Below are positions 1 to 7,880 of a DNA stretch of 64,000 nucleotides, piece after piece (the first letter of the stretch is position 1; every line of letters starts with the position of its first letter). Where the stretch lies: positions 1 through 64,000 of the forward strand of contig JAFVTF010000074.1 of NCBI GenBank assembly GCA_017503375.1. Reading direction: 5' to 3'. This DNA comes from Lentisphaeria bacterium. GTDB lineage: Bacteria; Verrucomicrobiota; Lentisphaeria; Victivallales; UBA1829. A program made the position numbers and the translations under genes. Under the pieces are notes generated by a model. The model did not search any database, was not told the DNA's origin, and saw nothing but the letters and a program-made list of their open reading frames with translations.

Positions 1-10
1 CCAGATAATA

Positions 11-1246
11 TTGGAAGTCAAGTCTCCTGAATTGTCTTTAACCAGCACAATTTGCGGGGAGAGTGGCGATTATTGTTATGGTTGCGTAGCGCCGTGGTAT
101 ATTGACGGCTGTTTGCGAAATGGATTTCAATGCTCCAAAGATGAATTGACTGAATTGTTGTTGGTTTTTGTTGGTGAAGATCATTATTTTGACAATGGCG
201 GAGATTTCAGGTTGATTTGTACTTTACTTGAGTTGGGTGCCGATTGGAATTGCCAAGATGAAAAAGGGTTTTCATTGCTGGCTGCTATTGCGGGTGGAAC
301 AAGCCAAAATATAAACGAAGAGGATATTATCGACTGGCGTTACGAGATGCTTTGTGCATATTACAATGCCGGTGGTGATCTCTATGTCAAAAATAAAGCT
401 GGAAAATACGTTTGGCAATGTTGTTCTTTACCCTTGACGGCAACGGCATTTTTGCTTGAACACGGAATTGATATTGATAATGATTTCGGACGTGTTTTAG
501 ATGAGATTGAAGATTCTGCATATTATTCAGCCACAGAGACATATAATAAAAGATGGATCCTTACTCTTGATACTTACAACGGGATAAACACCCCGCTTAC
601 CGAACATCCTACTGATTTTTGCAGATACAAAAATGTTATAAATATCCTGCTTGATAATGAAGCAAAATATCAGGAAATTCCGGAAATATTTACAAGAATG
701 CTTCCCGGCTTTTTTGCAATTGACAACACGGCAGAAATCAAGCAGGATTTTTACAAGCCGACAGAAATTTATCTGCAACTCGTCAAAGAAAAGTATGGTG
801 ATTTGAAAAAAGTAATTGATAAAGTCATTGAATCATGCCGGAAAGATGAGTTTTATGATATTGGTGAATTTTTCAGTTTTGTACTGCCACTTTATCCTGA
901 AATCACAGAATATTTCCCATGGGAAAAACTTTCACAGCGCGCTTGGCGCTGCTTGCTTTATAAATATCCGGAATTTGCAGACAGATGCAATTTATGGGGT
1001 ACAATAGAGGATGATGATATTGAGGCTTGGGATAGCTTGATTTGCGAGCAGCCTGAAATTATGAATTATGTTCCTCTTGAAAAATTCAACGCCTGTCTTT
1101 GGGTTTCGATTTTGTTATATCATCCTCATTTTGCAGACAAATGTGATAAATGGAATGAAATAAGTAAAAAAGATTGGGATGATTTGTTGAGAGTACATCC
1201 TCAATTTGCAGATAAATGCCCTTTCAAAGAAAAATTGAATAAATAA
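11..1246 (+). CDS. Repeat protein: ankyrin-like N-terminus, PxFADKC repeats at C-terminus
   Basis: I do not recognise a function. The first visible start is a TTG at 11, and the frame stays open to the window edge, so the true start may lie upstream. Residues ~60-150 look ankyrin-like (a 'LELGADWNCQDEKGFSLL' stretch followed by 'LLEHGIDID'). The last ~115 residues carry about three copies of a 20-25 residue unit with core P-x-F-A-D-[KR]-C-x-x-W and an aromatic/DW-x-x-LL segment. The same unit recurs in the broken gene at 2714-2983. There is no signal peptide or membrane segment, so the protein is probably cytosolic and used for protein-protein contact. I have seen expanded 'PQFADKC'-type repeats in hypothetical proteins of gut bacteria; that is memory, not a search result. 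Confidence 0.75.
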   Translation: MEVKSPELSLTSTICGESGDYCYGCVAPWYIDGCLRNGFQCSKDELTELLLVFVGEDHYFDNGGDFRLICTLLELGADWNCQDEKGFSLLAAIAGGTSQNINEEDIIDWRYEMLCAYYNAGGDLYVKNKAGKYVWQCCSLPLTATAFLLEHGIDIDNDFGRVLDEIEDSAYYSATETYNKRWILTLDTYNGINTPLTEHPTDFCRYKNVINILLDNEAKYQEIPEIFTRMLPGFFAIDNTAEIKQDFYKPTEIYLQLVKEKYGDLKKVIDKVIESCRKDEFYDIGEFFSFVLPLYPEITEYFPWEKLSQRAWRCLLYKYPEFADRCNLWGTIEDDDIEAWDSLICEQPEIMNYVPLEKFNACLWVSILLYHPHFADKCDKWNEISKKDWDDLLRVHPQFADKCPFKEKLNK

Positions 1247-1323
1247 AATTCTGTTTTGAATAAAAATTACGAAAAACTCTTTTCTGTATGCCGTATATAT
1301 TTGCAAACAGAAAGGAGTTTCTC

Positions 1324-1575
1324 ATGTTTGAATTTGAAAAAGAGTTGTTGAAAAAGTTGTGTCAGAAAAGCAATCCTGCCCGGCAGGCGGCGTTGGAGGA
1401 TGAATTTTGCTTCAATGGAGTCCGTTACGAAAATTGGAATAATATGGCCCTGGTTGTTCCTTCTGCTGCGGAAAAGATGATTGTACTGTGCGCCCATTTT
1501 GATGCGGTTGAGATGATTTCCAGAGTCGGCAACGAAGTCAAAAAAGCAGTAGAACTGATGCAGATCGTAGCATAA
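1324..1575 (+). CDS. Small hypothetical protein (83 aa)
   Basis: I do not recognise this protein. The start at ATG 1324 is chosen because AAAGGAG lies 6-8 bases upstream; an earlier in-frame ATG at 1288 has no ribosome site. The protein is soluble. It has a charged N-terminal helix (MFEFEKELLKKL) and a hydrophobic centre around 'ALVVPSAAEKMIVLCAHF'. It is the first gene of a + strand run with the retropepsin-like gene (24 bases downstream) and the HExxH gene, so the three are probably co-transcribed. No catalytic motif is visible. Confidence 0.6.
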   Translation: MFEFEKELLKKLCQKSNPARQAALEDEFCFNGVRYENWNNMALVVPSAAEKMIVLCAHFDAVEMISRVGNEVKKAVELMQIVA

Positions 1576-1599
1576 AGTATAACAACAGGAGAATACATC

Positions 1600-2298
1600 A
1601 TGAAAGCAATCTATGACATCATTAAAAAAGATGACCGCATTTTCTTTAACGACGGCGAAAAGTATGTTTTGCTTGATACCGGATTTGTTGGAAATCCCTT
1701 CGGTAAAAATTCTGTTTCTGTAAACGGAAAAATTGGCGATATTGCCGCAAACACTATGCCGAAGAATTTCTTTGAGTCTTTCATTAATCTGAAAATGGAG
1801 GACGGGAGCAGCGTCGATGCAGTATTCAATCCTCTGGATGGATTCAACTGCTGGCTGAAATGCGGTCTGTTGACTATTTGCGATGAGGAAGCGGAATATG
1901 ACAGCAGCATTGAATACTTCTTTGAATTTACTGATTCCAAACTTCCCATTATCAATGGCAGGATCAACGGGCAGGATTGCCGTTTCTTCTTCGATTCCGG
2001 AGCACGAATGACCATGTTCGGCGAACGTTCTCTGACCTCGGAAAAACTTCGCACTTATCGCGAATGGATGGCTCTCAAACTGAAGTACGCTAATTTGGAG
2101 GTATTTAAGCTTAATCTTGCCTTCTCCAACGGATTCAACTTTACCGGCGAAGGAGCCTTGGTCGAAGATACGACTTATACCATGGCAGCACAAATGATGA
2201 ATATCCGGGCCATGCTTGGAATTGATATTTACAATTTCTATGATATGGCTATCATCACCAAAGGCGAAAAACGCGGTATCGGACTTTATAAAAAATAA
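1600..2298 (+). CDS. Retropepsin-like aspartyl protease domain protein, two DTG/DSG lobes
   Basis: The protein has 232 aa, with AGGAG 8 bases before the ATG. Two aspartyl-protease-like signatures are visible. The first is 'YVLLDTGFVG' with DTG at residues 26-28. The second is 'CRFFFDSGARMTMF' with DSG at 132-134, followed by 'MLGIDIYNFYD' at ~205-214, which matches the hydrophobic-hydrophobic-G-x-D element that follows the flap in retroviral-type proteases. The C-terminal half therefore looks like a complete retropepsin-like domain. The N-terminal half may be a diverged second lobe, as in a pepsin-like fold made of two halves. There is no signal peptide. It lies between a small unknown protein and a HExxH protein. 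Assignment to the retropepsin superfamily is moderately secure from the motifs; activity and substrate are unknown. Confidence 0.65.
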   Translation: MKAIYDIIKKDDRIFFNDGEKYVLLDTGFVGNPFGKNSVSVNGKIGDIAANTMPKNFFESFINLKMEDGSSVDAVFNPLDGFNCWLKCGLLTICDEEAEYDSSIEYFFEFTDSKLPIINGRINGQDCRFFFDSGARMTMFGERSLTSEKLRTYREWMALKLKYANLEVFKLNLAFSNGFNFTGEGALVEDTTYTMAAQMMNIRAMLGIDIYNFYDMAIITKGEKRGIGLYKK

Positions 2299-2308
2299 GA
2301 TGTGAAAA

Positions 2309-2689
2309 ATGAAAAATATTATCAGAAAACTCTGGGCACTGCCTGCCACACTTATCGGCATGACAGCTGGCTTGATCGGGGTGTGCTTTGCCCCCCATAA
2401 AGTCCGTATCTGCATTGCGCACAATGCGATTTGTTTTTACAATCACCCTTTTATGCGGGGAAATGCAATTGCTGTTACACTCGGTAATGTGATTCTGTTT
2501 CAGAAAGATACAGATTATTTTGCGGGGCTCAATATCGCTGAACATGAAAAACAGCACACGTTTCAAGCGGAAGTCCTCGGTCCTCTGTACATTCCGCTAC
2601 ATGCGTTTTATTTTTTGAAATACTGCAAAAAGCCCTGGAAAAATCCGCTTGAGCGTGGCCCGTATTCCAATCCTCCCCGTCCGTGGTGA
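2309..2689 (+). CDS. Small membrane-associated protein with HExxH zinc motif
   Basis: The protein has 126 aa and starts 10 bases after the retropepsin-like gene. A hydrophobic segment at residues 11-28 could anchor it. 'AEHEKQHTFQAEVLGPLYIP' contains HEKQH at 79-83, the zincin-type HExxH pattern, just before a second hydrophobic stretch. I recall small conserved proteins with a similar H-E-x-x-H plus 'LGPL' signature, annotated only as hypothetical. The short length argues against a full metallopeptidase; a minimal zincin or a degenerate remnant are both possible. The ribosome site is weak, which fits translational coupling to the upstream gene. Confidence 0.55.
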   Translation: MKNIIRKLWALPATLIGMTAGLIGVCFAPHKVRICIAHNAICFYNHPFMRGNAIAVTLGNVILFQKDTDYFAGLNIAEHEKQHTFQAEVLGPLYIPLHAFYFLKYCKKPWKNPLERGPYSNPPRPW

Positions 2690-2713
2690 TTATCAGAACA
2701 GGAGAAAACAAAA

Positions 2714-2983
2714 ATGAAAAATTCAAAATCCGGTAAAGAATGAGTGGAAATCCTCATAAATAATCCTGCGGCAGCAGATCAATGCGAATGGGAAACTCTT
2801 GATGGGCATGATTGGAAAATCCTGCTTGAATGGCAGGTGAAATTCGTCGACCGTTGTCCTTGGGAAAAATTGACTATGCTGCCGCACGTACATCCTGAAT
2901 TCGCAGAAAAATACCATTATCCTTTTGAAAAATTCACCTCTTGGGATTGGGCTGAATTACTTGACCATTGTCCCCACGTTTGA
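2714..2983 (+). pseudogene. Broken PxFADKC-repeat protein with in-frame TGA
   Basis: AGGAG at 2700-2704 sits at the right distance from ATG 2714, but the tenth codon is TGA (2741-2743). The same frame then continues for 79 codons to 2983 and encodes the repeat type seen at the C-terminus of the first gene: 'CPWEKL', 'HPEFAEKY', 'SWDWAELL'. One repeat is shortened ('WEKLTMLPHVHPEF'), consistent with an internal deletion. A GTG at 2744 could restart translation but has no clear ribosome site. The most likely reading is a nonsense-mutated remnant of a longer repeat gene. Confidence 0.6.
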
Positions 2984-3118
2984 GCATAAGCAGAGATTTT
3001 TTACAGCACTTGAGTTCTGTCTGCTATTATCTCCGACCGAACCATAAAACAATTCCGCGACCTTCTCCTACCTCAAAAAATCTCTTTTGCTGAATTTTTC
3101 AAACCTCCAGGAATTAAC

Positions 3119-3147
3119 TTGACAATTTGCGCAAGTACTGTCATATT
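3119..3147 (+). promoter_or_regulatory. Sigma-70 promoter facing a lone hairpin
   Basis: TTGACA at 3119-3124, a 17-base spacer and CATATT at 3142-3147 make a near-canonical promoter. The expected start (~3154) is directly before the inverted repeat at 3156-3214, and no gene follows on this strand. Confidence 0.5.
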
Positions 3148-3153
3148 ACTCTT

Positions 3154-3221
3154 TTGAAGATCCATGTGTTTTTCCTTTCGTCTTGTCGCAAAGAAAAAGG
3201 CAGCATGGATCTTCTTTTTTG
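3154..3221 (+). ncRNA. Candidate ~66-nt hairpin RNA ending at its own terminator
   Basis: GAAGATCCATG (3156-3166) pairs perfectly with CATGGATCTTC (3204-3214), and TTTTTT follows at 3215-3220. The inner arms, rich in U on the left and A on the right, can extend the stem nearly to a small loop. A good promoter ends 6-7 bases upstream, so the predicted transcript is a single rod-like hairpin. It could instead serve as the intrinsic terminator of the 1324-2983 genes. The T-run exists only on the + strand, so it does not terminate the convergent gene ending at 3230. Confidence 0.4.
3156..3220 (+). terminator. Rho-independent terminator, 11-bp perfect outer stem
   Basis: This is an inverted repeat of 11 bp with a partly paired inner region and six T on the + strand. 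It closes the accessory gene run before the convergent Sel1-repeat gene. Confidence 0.65.
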
Positions 3222-3229
3222 TCAAATTT

Positions 3230-5008
3230 TCAAAATTTTACGGGATGGCTGTGATTTTTTTCGTTTTTTGAATATTCCTTTGCCAGCTTGAAGTATTTTT
3301 CAGCCAAGTCGTTTTTCCCGCGCTGCTGATAAAATACTGCCAGATTGTATGTGCCAACGGCATTTTTGTGTTGTTCCAGCAATTTAAAAAGCTCTTCGGC
3401 TTCATCATCATTTCTTTCAATAATATCCATTTCTCCGGAGGCATACTTTACCGCAAGATTATTGATGCAGTTATTGTCGAATCTGGAAACGCCCAGAATC
3501 ATGTCCGCATCTTCCTGAGCAGGCGGATTTCCGAATTGCGCTATAAAAAATACCTTATCTCCGTTTTTCATAATGAATTGATAATACCGCATCTGCCAGC
3601 GGCCGGAGAAATCGGAGAAAATATTGAAATACAAACTGTCATTGAGTTTCCAGGTTTTGTTTTCTGCATTTTCATTGACTTGGAACGGTTCAATTTTTTT
3701 GATAAGAGTATCCGTTTCTTTTTGGGAAAGTTTTTTGAATATGGATTTGTTCAGAGCTTTTTCAAGTTCCTCCACATAAGTCGCATTGATATACCGTATT
3801 GTAGGATTCGGAGCAACAAGATTGCTTTGCAGAGGTTCCTGCTTGAACTCATCTGTAACCAATTGCTGAAAACCCATTCTTCCTGTCCAAAGCTCTTTGC
3901 TGAGTTTCTGTTCCACAGCCTGATGGTCATAAATCCAGCCGCTCATCCGGATTTTTTCCGGCTGAGGTAAACGGATCATCTTCAGGTCTTTTTTGATTTT
4001 CGGAAGTTTTTTTATTTCTGCCAAAACTTCACGGGCATTTGTTCCAAGCATTTTATCGGATGCTTCAAGATGTGATTGGATATGTTTCTGCAGGGAATTT
4101 CCCTGATTTTTCTTCTCTTTTTTGAGTGAAGCGATTCTTTTATGTTCGTCTTTGTCATTCAGGAAGATTGTTGCTCCGGCATATTTTCTTTTTTCAGCCG
4201 TTTTCATCCATTTGAGGGCTCCGTCAAGATTTCCGAGATATCCTTCTGTAATACCGATATTATACGCAGCCTCTCCGGAATGCGTCATCCGTTCTTCCGC
4301 AAGAAAACAGAGTTTTGCCCATTCAAAATCCGGTTTGGAAATTCCCATGCCTTTAGAATACATCACACCAAGTTTCCGCCATGCTTCGTGAACTTTCTGC
4401 TCAGCAGCTGCTTCCAGATAAAAATATGCCTTTTCAGAATTTTTCCTGTCCAGATAATAAACACCAAGCAGGAGCTGGGCAAATTTCATTCCTTTCGGTT
4501 CTTCTGCTTTTTCATCAGGCGATGCAGCTTTTTTCAGAAAATTGATAGATTCGTGATCCTCATTCGGATTTGGTTCCGAAACAAGCATAAGTCTGCCTGC
4601 ATGAAAGCATGCTTGCTGATATCCTGTCCGGACAGCGATATCTTTGAAAAGTTTGATTGCCTGCGGAATATCCTGTTTGAATCCATATCCCTCAGAAAGG
4701 GCTGCCGCATATATATAACGGGAATCCAAATTACCGAGTTCAGAGGCCTTTTTATGATATGAGATTCCCTTGTTGAGATCGTTTTTCTGCTGAAGGTAAA
4801 TACGTCCAAGATAATGATAGGCATCTGCAACATTTTTTTTTGAAAGAGATTGAAAAACTTTTTCCGCATCTTCTGTTTTATTCTCTTTCAGCAAGAGAAT
4901 TCCGCGTTCCAGTTCTTTATTTACGGTGTTATCAATACCTGATACACTGCCTGTAAAAATAAGACAGCAGAGGAGTGCCCGCCATTTCTTCTGATTTTTT
5001 TGTACCAT
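3230..5008 (-). CDS. Secreted Sel1/TPR-repeat protein
   Basis: The protein has 592 aa. AGGAG lies 7 bases before the ATG, and TATAAT is present on the minus strand at 5049-5044. Residues ~10-24 are hydrophobic ('ALLCCLIFTGSVSG'), giving a likely signal peptide; a cysteine pair there could also suit a lipoprotein. From ~30 to ~300 run Sel1/TPR-type helical repeats (e.g. 'DAYHYLGRIYLQQ', 'AWRKLGVMYSKGMGI', 'EAAYNIGITEGYLGN'). A middle region rich in Lys/Glu follows, then a ~150-residue domain I do not recognise, and a final TPR-like repeat ('GTYNLAVFYQQRGKNDLAEKYF'). Sel1 proteins usually act as scaffolds; the partner is unknown. Confidence 0.8.
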   Translation of the reverse strand: MVQKNQKKWRALLCCLIFTGSVSGIDNTVNKELERGILLLKENKTEDAEKVFQSLSKKNVADAYHYLGRIYLQQKNDLNKGISYHKKASELGNLDSRYIYAAALSEGYGFKQDIPQAIKLFKDIAVRTGYQQACFHAGRLMLVSEPNPNEDHESINFLKKAASPDEKAEEPKGMKFAQLLLGVYYLDRKNSEKAYFYLEAAAEQKVHEAWRKLGVMYSKGMGISKPDFEWAKLCFLAEERMTHSGEAAYNIGITEGYLGNLDGALKWMKTAEKRKYAGATIFLNDKDEHKRIASLKKEKKNQGNSLQKHIQSHLEASDKMLGTNAREVLAEIKKLPKIKKDLKMIRLPQPEKIRMSGWIYDHQAVEQKLSKELWTGRMGFQQLVTDEFKQEPLQSNLVAPNPTIRYINATYVEELEKALNKSIFKKLSQKETDTLIKKIEPFQVNENAENKTWKLNDSLYFNIFSDFSGRWQMRYYQFIMKNGDKVFFIAQFGNPPAQEDADMILGVSRFDNNCINNLAVKYASGEMDIIERNDDEAEELFKLLEQHKNAVGTYNLAVFYQQRGKNDLAEKYFKLAKEYSKNEKNHSHPVKF

Positions 5009-5088
5009 TCTTTTTCTCCTGAAAGGTTAGTGTTTCTTTTTGTATTATACGCGCTCTTTACAGAAAAATATCACATTACCTGCAGAAT

Positions 5089-6063
5089 TTATGCTTTTGT
5101 ACAAATCAGAATCAGACCGCCAATGCAAACCGCCAATGCCGCCAGCTGAATTGCACGGACTTTCTCTTTCAGGATCCAGATACTGGAAAGGGTGAAACTG
5201 ATAATGCAGGAACCTACCATCATGGGATAGCACATTCCACCCAGACCTTTCCCTGCCATGACATCCATCCCCGGATACAGGAGCGTGTAAGCAAATACAA
5301 GCCCGAACAGCTGAAGAATTGCGATATATTTCCACAATGTCAGATTTCTCACATTCTTTTTGATCTGTTCCCAGCGTTCCTGTGTCATCTGAACCGCATT
5401 CCAGACAATTGCCATAAACAGCGTTCCACCCGCTGCACTGAGCGACCGTACAATGCTGGGAACACCGCGGGAAACTTCAAAATAGGAAGGCATTGTGGCA
5501 AGGTTCTGCTGAATCGCTGCTATTGCCATGCAGGTAAATGCAAGAATCTTCCATTTTGCTCCTGTTGTTTTTTTGCTGTTATCTTTTGTAAAGGCAAAGA
5601 GAATCAATGCACCCAGAAGAAGGGCAATCCCGATTCCACGCAGAACCGTAAACTCAACATTGAAAAATACGATTCCCCCCATAAACGGAAAAACAAGTGC
5701 AGATTGAATAATGGACCAGATCACACCGTTCGGCCCAAGCTGCATCGCTTTCGACATCAGCTGAAGCATGACAAAGTTCATTGCGGAACCGATAAAATAG
5801 GTAAGGCAGATCAAAAATGTGGCTTTGAGCGGTGCCGTAGAATATGCTGACGTCACAAGCATGATCATCAGACTGAACAAAACTGAAAAAATTCCTCCGC
5901 CCATCTGAACAAGACTCGGTTCAATTCCACGCTTGGGCGCATCTCCCATCACCAGTCCAACCAGACACCAGGAACTGCCCACAATCACCATGGCTATGAT
6001 TCCGAACGCAACGGAACTGAAAAACGGAATGGTACTCAGAAAACCGGAAATTTGCTGAAACAT
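5089..6063 (-). CDS. DMT-superfamily (EamA-like) transporter, copy 2
   Basis: This is a 324-aa integral membrane protein with about ten hydrophobic segments and the internal two-half pattern of drug/metabolite transporters. AGGAG precedes the ATG. It is the second gene of a tandem pair with 6076-7041 (12-base gap). The first ~45 residues are almost the same in both, including 'SSVAFGIIAMVIVGSSWCLV' and 'LVMGDAPK', and DNA identity there is very high; the rest has diverged. Both share the central 'GPNGVIWSIIQSA' and the late 'YPMMVGSCI' motifs. The substrate is unknown. A sugar or rhamnose role is tempting because rhamnulokinase lies at 25.8 kb, but nothing in the sequence proves it. Confidence 0.8.
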   Translation of the reverse strand: MFQQISGFLSTIPFFSSVAFGIIAMVIVGSSWCLVGLVMGDAPKRGIEPSLVQMGGGIFSVLFSLMIMLVTSAYSTAPLKATFLICLTYFIGSAMNFVMLQLMSKAMQLGPNGVIWSIIQSALVFPFMGGIVFFNVEFTVLRGIGIALLLGALILFAFTKDNSKKTTGAKWKILAFTCMAIAAIQQNLATMPSYFEVSRGVPSIVRSLSAAGGTLFMAIVWNAVQMTQERWEQIKKNVRNLTLWKYIAILQLFGLVFAYTLLYPGMDVMAGKGLGGMCYPMMVGSCIISFTLSSIWILKEKVRAIQLAALAVCIGGLILICTKA

Positions 6064-6075
6064 CTGATACTCCTT

Positions 6076-7041
6076 TTATTTTGTGCAGATGAATACAAGT
6101 CCGCTGATGCAAACAATCAGCGCACCCAATTGGTAAAAATTAAACTTTTCTTTCAAAAGAAAAATACTTGACAGAGAAAAACTTACGATGCAGGAACCCA
6201 CCATCATCGGATAACTCATCCCGCCCATCCCGTGGTCAGCCATGACATTCATCCCAGGATAGTGCAGGGTGTAGGAGAAAAACAAATTGAAAAACTGAAG
6301 TGCAATCGTGTATTTCCAAAGCATCCCGTTTTTCAGATTGCTTTTGATTTTCTGCCAATGCTCTTTATTCATCCGCATAAGATTCCAGATGATCGCGGAA
6401 ATCATAAAGCCCATTTCAGTTGCAATCACCCGGACAATGCTTGGAACTTTATCAGCCTCAGCAAAATATGACGGAAGAACGGAAAGATTCTGCTGGATCG
6501 CCGTGATCACCAATCCCGCAAATGCAAGAAGTTTCCACTTTCCTCCGCTGTTGGAGTTATCTTTCGTTAATGCAAATAAAACCAATGCTGCAAGCAGTAA
6601 AACAATTCCAAGTCCGCGGAGAATTGTAAACTTTACATCAAAAAAGATCATGCCGACCATGAATGGAAAAACCATTGCAGACTGGATAATGGACCAGATC
6701 ACCCCGTTCGGTCCGCATTGCATGGCTCTTGACATCAATTCCAGCATCAGAAAGTTCAACGCCGCAGAGAACGCAAGAATCAAACAGACATACAGCGTGA
6801 CTTTCCAGGATGCCGTGGAATAATCCGATGTGGCAAACATAATGACAATACTGGATGTTGTGGCAATTACGGCTCCCCAGAGCTGTACCAGACTCGAATC
6901 AATCCCCTTTTTAGGAGCATCTCCCATCACCAGTCCAACCAGACACCAGGAACTGCCGACAATCACCATGGCAATGATTCCGAACGCAACGGAACTGAAA
7001 AACGGAATCGAACTGAAAAAATCTACAATTTGATGAAACAT
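6076..7041 (-). CDS. DMT-superfamily (EamA-like) transporter, copy 1
   Basis: This is a 321-aa paralogue of the next gene and the promoter-proximal member of the pair. The ten-helix topology and the conserved segments 'GPNGVIWSIIQSAMVFPFM', 'SIVRVIATEMGFM' and 'YPMMVGSCIVSFSLSSIFLL' match its neighbour. A promoter (TTGAAT-17-TATATT) overlaps the stop codon of yraN upstream, so the pair forms its own unit. Two adjacent copies could form a heterodimer, as paired small transporters sometimes do, or have split substrate ranges; both are inference. Confidence 0.8.
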   Translation of the reverse strand: MFHQIVDFFSSIPFFSSVAFGIIAMVIVGSSWCLVGLVMGDAPKKGIDSSLVQLWGAVIATTSSIVIMFATSDYSTASWKVTLYVCLILAFSAALNFLMLELMSRAMQCGPNGVIWSIIQSAMVFPFMVGMIFFDVKFTILRGLGIVLLLAALVLFALTKDNSNSGGKWKLLAFAGLVITAIQQNLSVLPSYFAEADKVPSIVRVIATEMGFMISAIIWNLMRMNKEHWQKIKSNLKNGMLWKYTIALQFFNLFFSYTLHYPGMNVMADHGMGGMSYPMMVGSCIVSFSLSSIFLLKEKFNFYQLGALIVCISGLVFICTK

Positions 7042-7068
7042 ATTTCAGACTCTCTTTTCATAAAAGAC

Positions 7069-7097
7069 AATATAAAGCTTTTGGAAAGTGTATTCAA
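7069..7097 (-). promoter_or_regulatory. Promoter of the DMT transporter pair
   Basis: On the minus strand TTGAAT (7097-7092), 17 bases, then TATATT (7074-7069). The -35 overlaps the yraN stop codon. Confidence 0.6.
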
Positions 7098-7552
7098 GCT
7101 TCATAACCTTTTTTACCCGGTTTTAATGAGAAAGGAACACTATTCTTTTTCCGGAATGATTTGTGGGTAAACCAGTTTTCGTGACGTTTCACCTTTTCCG
7201 GAAAGAAACGCCCCATCACAACTTCCACAAAATCACAGCGGATCGGAAAATCTTCCGCATTATATTTTCTCCGGAATTCTGATACCGCATCAAGCAAACG
7301 GTCTTTTTGTGCCTGATGCAGCTGTAATTCCGGTTTGACTTCCACATCTGTTCTAGCCCGTAAGGTTTTGACTTCCACAATCACAAAATATCTTCCGTCA
7401 CGGGCAACGATATCGATCTGTGCAGCATCCAGTCTCAAATCCCGGAAATAGATTTCCATTCCTTCAGATTTGAGAAAACGGGCTGCGATTTTCTCTCCGG
7501 TCTCTCCCAGCCGGAGATGCTGTGCTTTACGCTTTTTGAGAATACCTGGCAT
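7094..7552 (-). CDS. yraN: YraN / UPF0102 family endonuclease-like protein
   Basis: The protein has 152 aa from ATG 7552, preferred because GGGGA lies just upstream; ATG 7576 would add eight residues with no ribosome site. Family features are 'RLGETGEKIAARFLKSEGM', 'DAAQIDIVARDGRYFVIVEV' followed by K-T, and a downstream Gln-rich helix. D..(I/V)EVK is the PD-(D/E)XK nuclease core. In other bacteria yraN lies near rnhB or rsmI; here it is the last gene of the dapB operon and overlaps the previous gene by 26 bases. The C-terminus is longer and more basic than usual (~120 aa is typical). The cellular role is poorly known, possibly Holliday-junction or DNA processing. Confidence 0.85.
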   Translation of the reverse strand: MPGILKKRKAQHLRLGETGEKIAARFLKSEGMEIYFRDLRLDAAQIDIVARDGRYFVIVEVKTLRARTDVEVKPELQLHQAQKDRLLDAVSEFRRKYNAEDFPIRCDFVEVVMGRFFPEKVKRHENWFTHKSFRKKNSVPFSLKPGKKGYEA

Positions 7553-7880
7553 AAAATCCCCAGAGTGTCCGGTCATCGACTTTGAATGTTCCGATCAGTG
7601 TTAAGCCGTGCATGTGACGGACCTGCAATTCAGCGGCAATCCCTTCAAAACTTGCATCCGGAAGCGGCGCAAAACGGTATCCCGTTGGAACTTCCACATC
7701 CTTTCCCACCGTTTCCATCGGTAAAACAATTGTGCCGTCCCCGCTGTCGCAAACCCCTGTGATCCGCCGGACAATGCCATTCCGGAAGCAGGCTTTTGCA
7801 AGCATCTCAGACTCAGTATCAGGATCGAAGAGAATATCTTCCACTTCGATCCTGACAATTTTCAACGGATGAGTCTTCAT
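7527..7880 (-). CDS. Hypothetical protein, 117 aa
   Basis: I do not recognise this protein. It overlaps the UAP stop codon by ATGA and the yraN start by 26 bases, so it is translated with them. It is predicted soluble and beta-rich: 'PLKIVRIEVEDILFDPD', 'GDGTIVLPMETVGKDVEVPT', 'GFYARYSQ'. The position between a nucleotide-sugar enzyme and a nuclease-like protein gives no firm hint. Confidence 0.7.
   Translation of the reverse strand: MKTHPLKIVRIEVEDILFDPDTESEMLAKACFRNGIVRRITGVCDSGDGTIVLPMETVGKDVEVPTGYRFAPLPDASFEGIAAELQVRHMHGLTLIGTFKVDDRTLWGFYARYSQKA

Noticed and set aside
1267-2424. Long open frame antisense to the retropepsin-like and HExxH genes
   Set aside because: No ribosome site, and the sense genes have motifs and good starts; it is a codon-bias shadow.
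2741-2743. TGA as selenocysteine or as a reassigned codon
   Set aside because: No convincing hairpin follows the TGA, and other genes use TGA as a normal stop (for example 38731-38733), so a nonsense mutation is simpler.
5089-7041. Transporter pair as RhaT for rhamnose
   Set aside because: Membrane fold fits, but no RhaT-specific segment is evident and rhaB lies 19 kb away.
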